This document shows, one piece after another, positions 22,133-33,089 of a stretch of 64,000 nt of DNA. Position 1 is the first letter of the stretch, and every line of letters starts with the position of its first letter. Source of the stretch: Molanna angustata. Its lineage: Eukaryota; Arthropoda; Insecta; Trichoptera; Molannidae. The stretch spans positions 14,888,716 to 14,952,715 of the forward strand of contig OY754981.1 of assembly GCA_963576475.1 (NCBI GenBank). The letters are read 5' to 3'. The translations under genes and the position numbers were made by a program. Under the pieces are notes generated by a model. The model was given only the letters and a program-made list of their open reading frames with translations, made no database searches and had not been told where the DNA came from.

Positions 22133-22536
22133 TAGTGTCCGACCGAAGCTTCGGCTTCGGCTTCGGCCACCTTCGGCAAAAAAAACACCTTCGGCTTCGG
22201 CCTAAAATAACCCGAATTTTCGGCCGAATCCGAAGCTTTTTGTCAGCCGTTAAAACAGTTAAAACTTGTAAAAACATGCGCGAACATGACATGTGTAGCG
22301 GGTGTATAGATTCGGCCGGTCCAGTGTCGCGTGCCGACTGTCGACAGAAACAAACGACCTAGGACCCTTGGCTCAGTATTTAGATATCTAACCAACTAAG
22401 TCGCGAAAGCAGATTATTTATTATTTTAATCGATTTTTTTAGTAAAATCAAACCTTCGGCTTCAGCCGAAGGTTACGGCTAAGGCCGAACAATCGGCTTC
22501 GGCTTCGGCCAAAATCTGACCTTCGGTCGGACACTA
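22133..22536. mobile_element. hAT-type non-autonomous element rich in TTCGGC
   Basis: The 16-bp terminal inverted repeats are perfect: TAGTGTCCGACCGAAG at 22133 and its complement ending at 22536. The flanking 8-mers GTAGTAAG (22125-22132) and GTACTAAG (22537-22544) differ at one base. TIRs starting TAGNG and 8-bp duplications are hallmarks of hAT elements. Both ends are packed with CTTCGGC/GCCGAAG subterminal repeats. There is no transposase. A SINE-A fragment sits inside at about 22352-22416. Confidence 0.88.
22352..22416 (-). mobile_element. SINE-A head fragment inside the hAT element
   Basis: GGACCCTTGGCTCAG...TATCTAACCAACTAAGTCGCG matches the tRNA-like head of family A. Only the head remains. 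Confidence 0.6.
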
Positions 22537-22544
22537 GTACTAAG

Positions 22545-23925
22545 TTTAGTTTAGTAACGTCCTTACTTTTTGTTAATAGGGGTCTGTGATTGTGTATGAC
22601 TAAATTGTATGTTCCATTTGATCCATTTATATATTTTCTTGTAAATGAGAAAAATAGTAGGTAGGTAAAATACCATTATTTTATTATAATAAAATAATCA
22701 TTTTATGTGAATTGTTTGTTGTAGAGGGAGGGATCGCACATATGTATATATTTTTCTATGGATCATTTAAATATTGTAAAGCTGGATATTCGCTGTATGT
22801 TCCTACTTATTACCCATAGTATGATAATGAATAATTATTACTACAAACCGGAAATAATATGGTGTAAAAGATTTTGAACATCTAAATACCTAGTGCAATT
22901 TTTATATAGAGTATTTTTGGGCCGGTTCTTATTACCAAGAACGAACTATCGATTCTTAGATTTTACTCGTTCGTCTATTTTCTTAGTAGTGTCTTCGTTT
23001 AGTATTAGGGCTCTGTGATTTTACAATAATTTGTATAACTAAATTGATTGTACCATTTGATCCCCATGTATGAGAAATGGTATTGGCCAGTCGTGGTTAG
23101 TATATTTATGTAAATAACAATTCTAACAACAACATTAATACTAACGGACAACAATACTGTCAAAGGTTGCATACACATAAGACTTATACAAGACTTATCC
23201 TGTGGTTTTTTATAATATGTTATAATTATTGTAATATGCAAATAGTGCTTATATTAACTGTGTTCCTGATTTTTTTTCTATTTTCCTTTTTTTTAATAAT
23301 TTGTATGTGGTTTTCTGTGAATTTCTTGTGCAGTGAATTGTAAAAAAAATATATCCTCAAAGTACCTAAATGGAAACAATTACATGTTCTAAAATCTGTC
23401 AGTGATATCTACTAAGATAATCTTTAAACCTTGTCAAGCAGCTAAATATCTACTGCCAAACTGTATTAATAAATTAATGTCTTATCATATTTAAAAAAAA
23501 GTCCTTGTTCATATCCGAATATTTACATAGTACGAAGACAAAATAGAACGTCACATGTGTTTGTTCTGACATCGATTATGTTTACAACATCTTCATATGT
23601 TTGTCTAATTATTTCTATATTTCTTATATCCCACCCTGTCAAACATAATAAATTATAGGGATTGCCTCAAACGATCCGATTTTTAGACTACGATATTAAA
23701 ATTGATAAAACCGAAATAACTGCAGCAGGTATGTCAAGAATACTAAATTTATTGCTACTTTACTAAAAATTATTAAAATGGAACCGGAAACAGAAATTAT
23801 TCAGAAGGAGGGCGCCTTCAATACATAAAATCTATATTTAGACAAGGAAAGTTTAATAAAGCGTCCAAAATTCAAAAGTAATCATAAACTTTAAAAGTTA
23901 ATAATTTGTTAGCAATATATCTGTT
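22545..23925. other. AT-rich, no feature seen
   Basis: I recognise nothing in this stretch. Confidence 0.4.
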
Positions 23926-23929
23926 TCCT

Positions 23930-24037
23930 GAATGTCTCTCTGTGAAAATCAATAGTTATTAATTCTTCCTTCTCTGGGCTGGAAACACTGGTTAATTGGA
24001 AGAAATTGACAATTGACAATAGACAAGCCACATGCTG
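23930..24037 (+). mobile_element. SINE-C tail fragment
   Basis: CTGGGCTGGAAACACTGGTTA, then GAAATTGACAATTGACAATA and AAGCCAC align with the 3' body of the tRNA-headed SINE at 45461-45650. The head is missing. Confidence 0.6.
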
Positions 24038-24787
24038 GGCTTTAAAGTAACGGAGAAGATACTTAAAATCTTTCTCGTGTAATTAACGAACCAAAATATT
24101 AAATATTTTGTATAAATTTGAATATATCTCATTAATAATTGTGTGGTATATTTTGCTATGGATGACATACTTATAAACAATAAAAATACATAGGTCCCTA
24201 CAATATGCGTGGCTAGATGGTATTAAGTGCTAATTTAATGGGGAAATAAAAACACAAGGGAAAGAAATAAATTCTAGGTTTTTTCCTATATGCATAATAG
24301 GATTACATAATTATGTTTGTATACTATTGTAAATTGGACTACGTATTAAATATTACGTAACAATATATCACGAGGTTTTATATTCAGTTATATTATTACA
24401 TCATGATTATACGTTTTTAATAAATATATTATGTCAACTCTTGCGATTGAAATTTGAAATTCTTATCCCGAAATCCTCACAGATAATAAATAATACTTTT
24501 TTAATTAAATAAAAAATTAAAACACATTTTGATAGTTTTCTTCGCCTTGTAATGGAATATAAAAAATATTTTACGTCAATCCGTATATTGTTTACATTCA
24601 TACTGCCAATGTTAAACACATAATGTCAAACGCAGTTGTTGAATACGGCACGCAAATTTAATTACAGAACATACATAATCTGTTGTGAAATGATATAAAT
24701 GACACTTAAAAACAATTAACACTAACTTTGTATTAAATACCTACATAATTGTGTAATTTTATCAAAATATTTTTATTTTTTTATATA

Positions 24788-24910
24788 GAACGAATATGTC
24801 CTTAGAACAAGTACATATACATCCTCATACATTCCCTAAATTAAGCAAATACTTGTGCTATAGGTGGACGAAAACGGTCGTGGCAGGATTCGAACTCGGC
24901 ACCACTATTA
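24788..24910 (-). mobile_element. tRNA-derived SINE, family B, partial
   Basis: On the minus strand it has a B box (GAGTTCGAATCCTGCC) and then CGTCCACCTATAGCACAAG and the family tail ending ACATATTCG. The A-box half is absent. The same tail occurs at 50353-50513. Confidence 0.75.
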
Positions 24911-25340
24911 AATATTAAATTAATCAAGCTGGAATCAGTTTTAACATGCCTTATCATGTGTAGGTAATACACAAATTCTGTAAGTTCCAGATCTCTAACT
25001 GGTCTAAAAAGTTAGTTAAAAATCAATTACAAAATTTCAGTTCGGACAGACAGTTAAATAAAAGTGTGTAACAATAATCATAAACATTTACATATATTGA
25101 AAATCAAAAAAATATATAATATAGAATACTGATTTTTTTATTAACAATGAAATATTACGTTGAATGCTTGAATTTGTGGAATTTGGTTTGATTATTATTG
25201 TATGCAATAAAATAAAAGGTTGGTTTATTATCATTTGTAAGGTATCATTTAAAATTTTGCATCTAATATAATGTAATCTTTTATTTACAAAAATCGTTAT
25301 TTTGTGTGATAAATTTTGAGTTGGTTGTACATTTTCGTTG
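24911..25340. other. AT-rich, no feature seen
   Basis: No repeat or coding frame is recognised. Confidence 0.35.
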
Positions 25341-25347
25341 TTGACAC

Positions 25348-25736
25348 TACCCCGTATTCAGTAACTATTGTAACTAAATTAGGAACGTACTAAAAATTTA
25401 GATTTTATTGTCTTATTTTTATGTCTTATTTCAGCGTTATAAAATATAAACTTGGGCTAAATGAAATTGGAACGTACCTATATTGGTCGGAACGTTCTTA
25501 AAAAGTTACTGAATCAGACGTATTATGAATAATTATGAAATTTTAATCATTTTCATAATTATTCAAAATACGTCTAATTCAGTAACTTTTTAAGAACGTT
25601 CCGACCAATATCGGTACGTTCCTATTCCATTAAGTCCAAGTTGATATTTTGTAATGATAAAATAAGACCGTAAATCTAAAATCTACAATTTTAGTATGTT
25701 CCTATTTTAGTTACAATAGTTACTGAATACAGGGTA
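25348..25736. mobile_element. Foldback MITE family FB1, copy 2
   Basis: Same architecture and sequence as 5290-5680, including TACGTCTAATTCAGTAAC-type inner blocks, the GAACGTTCC motif and TA at both ends. At 389 bp its arms have diverged more on the left (an ATTTTTATGTCTTATTTCAG insertion), so the hairpin is less perfect than in copy 1. Confidence 0.85.
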
Positions 25737-25976
25737 TTAATGAAATGTATTAAAATATAAATGTTGACCATGAAAAATAAATAAACTGTCTACATACATA
25801 AGCACATAGTACAATGGGGAAACCAAATTATTTATCATGTTAGGTTAGTATGTAAGTATACCTAAATGAAGAGTGGGTAAGTACAGAATAATTTATTGAG
25901 GAAATCCTGTATGGATATTGGCATCAGCAATTGATGTTAAACAAAACGGTCCTACTGAATTTTATTCATACAACAA

Positions 25977-26205
25977 TATGTCCTATTCTGATTCGTCTAA
26001 ATTTATCCGTCTGATTTTTAGTACATGAGAAATGTAAAAAAGGTGCTTGCATTTATACGGTACTCCTTACGTCACACCGCGCGAACAAAATACTTTTATC
26101 CATGATTTTATCCGCGCGGTGTGACGTAATGAGTCCCGTATAAATGCAGTCAACTTTTTGACATTTCTCATATACTAAAATTCAGACGAATAAAATTCGA
26201 CGATC
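25977..26205. mobile_element. Foldback MITE family FB2, copy 1
   Basis: The left arm TATGTCCTATTCTGATTCG, with a GTCTGATTTTTAGTACATGAG continuation, is inverted on the right as CTCATATACTAAAATTCAGAC. The inner arms TTACGTCACACCGCGCG/CGCGCGGTGTGACGTAA are almost perfect. The outer right end has diverged. The related copy is at 38856-39020. Confidence 0.75.
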
Positions 26206-26915
26206 ATAGAAAATATTTATACCTATACATATACAGTGTGTTCCAAAAGTCAACGATAATCTGAGTACTGGGTATAGGATAGGTAACACATGTACATAAT
26301 GGCAATCTCACTCTTGGTGGATAACAGCAGTACTGTTTTACTTCGAACTAAATAAGTTTATATGCGATTGATTTGAAATTGGCTCACTTTGCTATAAAAA
26401 AATTTGAATAAATATAAAGCAAAATTGATAACTCTAATACTATTTTAAAATCATAACTAACTGGGATATCTTATAAAGAAAGTTGCCACGATGAAGTGTT
26501 GGAGTTAGGTCACAAAATAATGTAGACTTTATACTCAAACAAAAATATATTTTTTTATCTATAAAATAAGCATGCATAGTTTTAATTGCACCTGCGACTA
26601 ATAGCATGTTTATTCAGGATTACGTAACGAAAATTGAAAATTTGAAAATTTGTAGCCAGAGCAACTAAAAATGTCGTCTAGGGTGACGATTTCACGCTTT
26701 TTAAAAAAAATATTCTGATGCAAAAATTAAGAGACTTATTTTTTTATTTTTTTTTTATAAACTGTTATAACTTTGCCTACATCTTGTATAAATATTATCT
26801 TAGTGAAATCCTTCCCCATATAAACTTTAACTATGCCAAATCTAACACTATTCCGTGCGCACAGTTTGCTTAAAAAGGATCTGTGATTCATTAACTTTAA
26901 AAATTTAATTAATCA
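26206..26915. other. AT-rich, possible transposon edge
   Basis: ACAGTGTGTTCCAAAAGTCA at 26233 resembles the ACAGGGTGTCCCAAAAGT ends of some insect DNA elements, but I find no matching second end. Confidence 0.25.
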
Positions 26916-26925
26916 CAGTCGAATT

Positions 26926-27126
26926 TTGACCTCTGCGCGATATATTGTATACAATAAAACGATGTATGACAAAATAAGGAATGAGGATATAAGATATGAG
27001 TGTAACACGAAGAAGGATATTGTTAATAGAATGAAAGTAAACAAAATTTGGTGGTTTGGCCACATGGAAATAACGAATGAAAAACGACTGAAAAATAAAC
27101 TTTATAAAGTTGAAACAAAAGCAGCG
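26926..27126 (+). pseudogene. RTE LINE fragment
   Basis: It reads DKIRNEDIRYE, KKDIVNRMKVNKIWWFGHME and EKRLKNKLYK. This is the D-R-I-R-N-E...RWFGHVERM...RL region that precedes the GRPRK tail in the RTE family at 18823. It ends early without the tail. Confidence 0.6.
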
Positions 27127-27534
27127 TGAATTATGAGCCTTTATTTGGTTTTGAAAAAGACGGATGATAACTTCATATTCGGAAGAAGCGATTTTTTTAA
27201 TTATCAAAAAAAATATAATGCACCTTGTATGAAATTATCGCTGCTTCCGCTGCACTCGTCATATACCTATCTAATAATTTAGTCATAGGGGACAAGTTTT
27301 AACATAAATGTATATAATTAATCAAATCAACATAACAATTCAGTGATACAGTGAAAGTCTAGCATTTATCTTATATGTTCACATTCCATGAAATTTTATA
27401 CATAATTCACTTTTAACAGTTACGTTAACGTAACGTTATATATTATAATGAAAGAGTAAGTGTCTATAAAATGGTAAATAAAATTTTAAAAAAATAACAT
27501 CGTTAATTCAGAGAAAAAACTGTTTCCTATAAAT

Positions 27535-27600
27535 GTGATATCATATATATGAAAGAATGTAGATACATTCTTTCATATATATAATTGCATTTTATCACAT
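27535..27600. repeat. Near-perfect 24-bp hairpin
   Basis: TCATATATATGAAAGAATGT and its complement are separated by four bases. An outer GTGATA/TATCAC pairing extends the stem. It could be a tiny MITE remnant or a hairpin RNA precursor; size alone does not decide. Confidence 0.6.
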
Positions 27601-27611
27601 AATAATATTAT

Positions 27612-27680
27612 GCAAAATGTACATACCATCACGCTATTTCTCTATTCGGAGTAGGCAGATAAAAGATAACGTCAATATTT
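27612..27680 (-). mobile_element. RTE 3'-end fragment
   Basis: ACATACCATCACGCTATTTC with TATTCGGAGTAGGCAGA is the complement of the last codons and 3' end of the RTE family at 18823-19040. Confidence 0.6.
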
Positions 27681-28480
27681 TTTCTCTCCAAACTTGAAAC
27701 GTCCAAGCAACGTCTTCTATGATAATATACAAACAGAAAACGTGTACGGAACGCCGCAGTAGCGAAATTGCTTATAGAAACCGAAAATTATGTTATGAAA
27801 TTCAAGACTGAACCGTTTGTAGATACGATGCTTGACAGATTTTAAAATATTTTCATGGCCACTCAAATGAACAACGGTGCTAAAAAAACATTAAATTTTC
27901 TTTCAGAGTTTGCCTAGTCCGAAGGTCCTAGGCACGCCGCTGCGGAACGGATAGGTACTGTTTCACATCTGAAAATATGCTTTTATATTTCGTCATAAAG
28001 TATATGGAAAGGATATCATTGTCAAGTGTCTTTTGTAATGCCTGCCTTAAGAGGGCATATAACGCTAAATCTAGTAACTGAAAACATGGTATATTAAAAC
28101 TGCCTAATACACTGAAGTTATAACTAAGTAAGGGTAGGGATACTACACGTATACGTGTTAGTAAGGGTAGGTAGCTATCGCGTGCGTTAATAAGGGTTTA
28201 TACGTGATTTGAATAATCGGAAACCCCAAAATTTCTTGATATTTTGAAAAAAAAAACCACCACGAGCATTCACTTTGATGTTATGCACTCTTTAAGTACA
28301 TAAAATATTTATTTCTTTACGACACATAGTTATTGAGCAATTAGATAAAAATGCTGCAAAAAATATGTTTATAATATTTTTTTATAGGAATTTATGCTGA
28401 ATTTTAGATATGTGTGACGAAAATTCACTAGATAAATTTTGAAAAAACACACTGTTTATCATATTTTATTTCAAATTCGG
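27681..28480. other. No confident feature
   Basis: TTTTCTTTCAG at 27898-27908 is a strong acceptor-like string followed by 48 open bases to a GATAG|GTACTG donor-like site. This is not enough to call an exon. Confidence 0.25.
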
Positions 28481-28499
28481 GTTTATTATAGTATATTAC

Positions 28500-29160
28500 T
28501 AGCTTTTATGTCCCGCCGTTGGCCAAGAATGTAAATTAGTGAAGGAATAAGCAATCGTTTATATACCTACATAATATTGTCACACATAATTTTTTAAACC
28601 GTAGTATGAAAAGTAGTTTGAAATTTAATTGAGTTTAAGCGGTGTAAAATCTTAAAGTGATGGCCACAATCCATTTGCTTTTATATATAAGCACATACAA
28701 TTTCTGCACGCATGGACTATGGGAAATGATTTTAAATATGACTTATTATAAAAAGACAACGTCGTAAAGAGTTTGGATTTGGCCACAACCCCTATTTTTA
28801 TATATTGTCATCGAACGCAAATAATGTGTTTTAAATATTTAGTAATTTTGGATGATGAGAAATGGTTTAAAAATTGATTAAACAAAAGTACTGAAAATAT
28901 TCTAGTGTTGGTCCCATCCCATTCGTTTTTATATTTTTCGTCAAGTGTGCATATAGTTTATTATAGTTTTGCACAATAAAACTGATAGACTTAAAACTGA
29001 CACATAAGTCTACATTACAGAAGAAGAAGACTTAAGCTATGTTAAATAGTTTTTAATATGAATATAAACGTTGTGAAGATCCAGCAATGGCCACAACCCC
29101 GATTTTTTATATATTGTCATCAATATGAAATGTGTAGTTATTGAAAATTAAGCAATATAT
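28500..29160 (+). repeat. Degenerate long-unit tandem repeat
   Basis: GGCCACAA-CCC followed by TTTTATATATTGTCATC recurs near 28662, 28785, 28910 (as GGTCCCATCCC) and 29085, giving steps of about 120-175 bp. It runs into the 67-bp array. Confidence 0.5.
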
Positions 29161-29164
29161 GATG

Positions 29165-29640
29165 AATGGTCTACATAGAAGATGAAATAGAAGAATTACA
29201 CATTAGGAAATGTATTATATAAAAAACTGACCAAAATATCTTCATAAAAGAAGAAGAAGATGAATTGAACTATAGGAAATATTTTATATAAAATTCACCC
29301 AACATCTACATAAAATAAGAAAACGAAGAATTAGACTAAAGGATAGTTTGTTTAAAAACTAACCAAAAGGTCTACATAAAGGAAGAAGAAGACGAATTAG
29401 ACTATAGGAAATAGTTTGTATAAAAACTCACCCAAGGTCTACATAAATTAAGAAAAAGAAAAATTAGACTATAGGAAATAGTTTATTTATGAACTGTCCC
29501 AAATGACTTCACAAAAGAAGAGGAAGAAGATTTAAACCCCAAGAAATAGTTTGTAGAAAAAATCACCCAAAGGTCTACATAGAAAAAAGAAGAATTTCAC
29601 TATAGGAAATAGTTTGTAGGTATATTGAATGTGTATTGTA
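29165..29640 (+). repeat. 67-bp minisatellite, about seven units
   Basis: The markers TCTACATA...AGAAGAAGAAGA...CTATAGGAAATAGTTTGT recur with steps of 66-69 bp: 29170, 29238, 29305, 29371, 29438, about 29507, 29574. It is purine-rich on the plus strand. Confidence 0.85.
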
Positions 29641-31120
29641 GTTAACCTAAAATAGTTTAATAATTTTCCCATACAAAATCAGTATATTCTTGGTTTTTAA
29701 GTAGTAAGTATTAGGTATGTAGGTACCTACCTACAATGATGTTCTAAATTAATTCGAATTCGATTTATAACAAATTTTATTTGAATATCAGAATGTGTCC
29801 GTTACCATAGTAACCATGTTCCAACATGTGAAAAATATCAAATGTTATGGAGACATTTTTTGAATATGTAGGTACCTACATTGGTTTGTTCGATGCCATA
29901 AAAATGAAAATTGTCAGAAAAATCAAATATTTTTAACAAATTATGCAATTTTATTACGCCTATATCTTTACTAATAATTAACAGACTTTTACAATATATG
30001 TCTTAAAACTTGCTGTAATGTCTTGTGTTTCATTTTATTATTTCATATTCACATTTATTTCAAAGGTATATTATTTTAAAGAACATATTCATTCTATAGG
30101 AAAATTAAATATCGTATGAAAAGATATTATAATGGCGGGGTTATATGTACATTTGTACAAAACGCTTACTTTAAAAATAAGTTAAACATTATAATTAGAC
30201 AAAATATTCACCATGTTTTTCACTTAAAAGCTAAGTTATACTTGAAAATATATTTTTTTCGTGTAAATACGTACTTCTAACTTTTAAACTAACAGATATT
30301 TGCGTGCAAAATGTACACTTTTTTGACAGATATGACTTGGAAAATTTTGTATGAAAAAAATAATTATTGAAATATCTATAAAATTCAGCATTTTAATCGC
30401 ATTATTTTTAGCGTGACACTGCATCAGGTATACTGGTACACGTTCGCACATAAATTAGATTTTTAGATGCTCTTGGTTTTTCAAAAGGCGTGAGACAAAC
30501 ACACACACACACACACACACACTAACATATTGATTGCTTTATTACTTTAGATTTATTTGCTCTCTTAATGTCGTACAGAGAACTATTTTTACAATCAATC
30601 TTCTTAGTCATGCTCTTCATTTTTGTATCTAGGTCGTGTCTATTTTAAAAGTCATTGTTGCCTTCTATATTTATTCTGCTTTATCAGTATATTCTTTCTG
30701 TAATTAAAGCATATTAGAAAAAATCCGAAATCTAGTAGACGTTAAATAGTAATAATGATGTCAAGCAAAAGTATTTCCAAGCCGTAAGAACTTAGAATTC
30801 TTACACGTGGGAAGTATATTCGAGTATAAAATATTATTACCTCCTACGTATACCCTTAGAAGTGAAACCTTATTCTGAAAAGGAAACCATTGTTCCTGTG
30901 TGTAGTGTAGTAGGTTCGTTACTTATTATTTATTTAAACTAATGGAAGGGCAACCGTTATTAGCACAATGTACTCAAAGTCGTGTGTGAACTAACATACC
31001 GAACAATTCCTAACCCTTTTATACGTATTCAGCAATTTGTCAAGTCAATAAAACACTTTTGTAAGTAAAAAAAAAAGTACAAATATACATATAAACGTTC
31101 GCATTTATAAAGCAGAATGA
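29641..31120. other. AT-rich with one (AC)n microsatellite
   Basis: A pure AC run lies at about 30497-30522. I see no gene or known repeat otherwise. Confidence 0.4.
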
Positions 31121-31135
31121 TACACAAATTTTCAG

Positions 31136-31265
31136 ATGGATGGTGGCAGAGCGGTTAGCGCGCTGGGCTAATAATCCAGTGGTCGTGAGTTCAAATCCTG
31201 CCTCGACCGATTTCATTCACCTAAGCACAAGCATTTATTTGCTTATTTTTGGGAACGTAGGGAGA
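31136..31265 (+). mobile_element. tRNA-derived SINE, family B
   Basis: The head (GGCAGAGCGGTTAGCGCGCT, an anticodon-like arm CTGGG-CTAATAA-TCCAG, then GAGTTCAAATCCTGCC) resembles a tRNA with an AAT-type loop. The acceptor stem does not pair, so it is a SINE head and not a tRNA gene. The tail GATTTCATTCACCTAAGCAC is the family B body. The 118-bp tandem repeat follows directly. Confidence 0.85.
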
Positions 31266-31293
31266 TGTTTAAGATGGTTAAATTTAAACAAGT

Positions 31294-31645
31294 ACATTGC
31301 TATTGGCAACCAACTTCATTTTAACAGTATTAAATTGTCAGATAATAGCCAAGTGCAACTTTGCTATTTTTAATCATGTATAGGTTAATAACTACCAATA
31401 TGACTTTTTACATTGCTATTGGTAACCAACTACATTTTAACAGTATTCAATTGTTAGATAATAACCAAGTGCAACTTTGTTATTTTTAATCATATACCTA
31501 TTGGTTAATAACTACCAGCATGACTTTTTACATTGCTGTTGGTAACCAACTACATGTTAACAGTATTCAATTGTTAGATAATAGCCAAGTGCAACTTTGT
31601 TATTTTTAATCATATATTGGTTAATAACTACCAATATGACTTTAA
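31294..31645 (+). repeat. 118-bp tandem repeat, three units
   Basis: ACATTGCTATTGG recurs at 31294, 31410 and 31530 (as GCTGTTGG). Units share AACAGTATT, ATTGTTAGATAATA and GGTTAATAACTACCA. The first unit is slightly more diverged. Confidence 0.88.
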
Positions 31646-31686
31646 CCGAGCCAAAAAGGTACTTTGCTAACTTTAGATTTTTTCAG

Positions 31687-31788
31687 TGTGCAATTTACAG
31701 AAAGAGGATGCGCATTTGTAAACGCAACCACTCCCAAGTGCCCGACTTACCTTTTTCATACCTATATTCAATGACGAAGAAATTATAA
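31687..31788 (+). CDS. Possible terminal exon, unassigned
   Basis: A strong acceptor (GCTAAC branch-like string, then TTTTTTCAG ending 31686) is followed by 33 open codons starting CAIYRKRMRICKRN and a TAA at 31786-31788. An AATAAA lies at 31803-31808. No upstream exon is identified and the piece is short. The minus strand over the same place has a perfect donor (AAG|GTAAGT near 31755) closing a 51-nt open stretch, so the strand is ambiguous. I do not recognise the protein. Confidence 0.25.
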   Translation, partial: CAIYRKRMRICKRNHSQVPDLPFSYLYSMTKKL

Positions 31789-31808
31789 AAAAGCTATTAG
31801 GTAATAAA

Positions 31809-32800
31809 TGAATTGTGTTTGACGTTGCTATCTCTTAGATTCACTAATTTCTGATAAAACTGTAGACATTAAAACAAAAAAAATCCTTCAAAATGTAAAA
31901 TAATTTGAATAGAAATAGTCGTGTGTATTTTTTAGAAGACTATCACCTCTGTTGATCTCCTTAAAGCCCAAACTAGGTCAGGGTCAGGAAAGTAGATGGA
32001 ACAGTTTTATTTGTTTTCCAATCGTGTGTTCTGGAAAGTGAATACGAAGAAGGCAGAATGAAGGGATTTCTTATATGAACCAATTATCTTCTATTTTTAT
32101 ACATACGAATCTTAGTGAGAATTTCAAATCAGTAGTTTCTCAGACAACTATAAACAGGGTTTTCTGGTCAAACATTAATTTAAATTTGAATTGTAAATAT
32201 GTTTTATTATAAGGCACTATTACAAACAACGGCACCTGGTATAAACTAAGTTTCATGTAACAGATGCCTCTTACCTTGAAATATTTCTACCACATAGGTA
32301 CCTACTTAAAAATAAAAGTTGATATTAAATTTCATAGTCAATTTTCTGAATGAATATTATACTTATATTGTAATTTTTATTATTTACTATTACATTCCAA
32401 TTATAATTTTATATAAAATGAAACATTTTCAATATCTGAGTAGAATTATTAATATATTATGTAGACCTTCCGGTCCCAACACTAAAACAAATAATAGACG
32501 TCATGATACTCCTCTCTCGAACGCGAGTTTTTAACTCTATTGAGAGAGTATCAACATTGTTATTTTGTTATATATTGTTTAAAGTCAAAATATTATGTAA
32601 TTGTATATACCTAAATAAAATAATTAATAAAAAACATGGTACGTTTTTAAAAATGTTTAACAATTACTGATTTCCCCCAAAATCGTCCTACAATGTTGAT
32701 TAATATAAATATTCACACATGTCAATAATATATTATTATGTTATTTAAATAATATATTTAATACCTACTAAAAATACTTGAATACAAACGTACCTATTCA
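31809..32800. other. AT-rich, no gene seen
   Basis: An imperfect palindrome (GATACTC...GAGTATC) lies at about 32500-32552. Nothing else is recognised. Confidence 0.35.
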
Positions 32801-32806
32801 TCCATT

Positions 32807-33089
32807 CATACCATCACGGCATATCCCACAATGTGGGGTAACCATCGAAAGGTGTGCGGGTGTGCATTGCCTTATAAAAGGGAGCACAACATATTTGTGT
32901 ATACCCACACACCAGTCTTGTCTCACCTAAAATAGCACTATATTCAGAATGGGTGGTGAACCTCATTGCTGAACTATGTTAGATGTTATTGTTGCCTGTT
33001 GTATTTTCGATTACCCGGCTCTTATGGGACACTCGAAAACAATAATAGAAAAGAGCGGAAGCACTATTCTACGCCGGTGCCTCACAGCC
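32807..33089 (-). mobile_element. 281-bp dispersed repeat, copy 2
   Basis: It is nearly identical to 10990-11270 over its full length. Flanks differ, so both ends are well defined: CATACCATCACGG on the left and CCTCACAGC on the right. On the minus strand it ends with the RTE-like CCGTGATGGTATG. Confidence 0.65.

Noticed and set aside
26233..26270. Mariner-like terminus (ACAGTGTGTTCCAAAAGT)
   Set aside because: No second end or transposase frame was found nearby.
27906..27953. 48-nt micro-exon behind a strong acceptor
   Set aside because: The donor is poor, no neighbours can be joined, and the DNA resembles a transposon edge.
29165..29640. CRISPR-like array
   Set aside because: The whole 67-bp unit repeats, with no unique spacers, in a eukaryotic context.
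31136..31208. tRNA gene
   Set aside because: A and B boxes and an anticodon-like arm are present, but the acceptor stem does not pair and the family body follows; this is a SINE head.
31140..31373. 77-aa ORF over the family B SINE
   Set aside because: It is a chance frame through the tRNA-like head and the first 118-bp unit.
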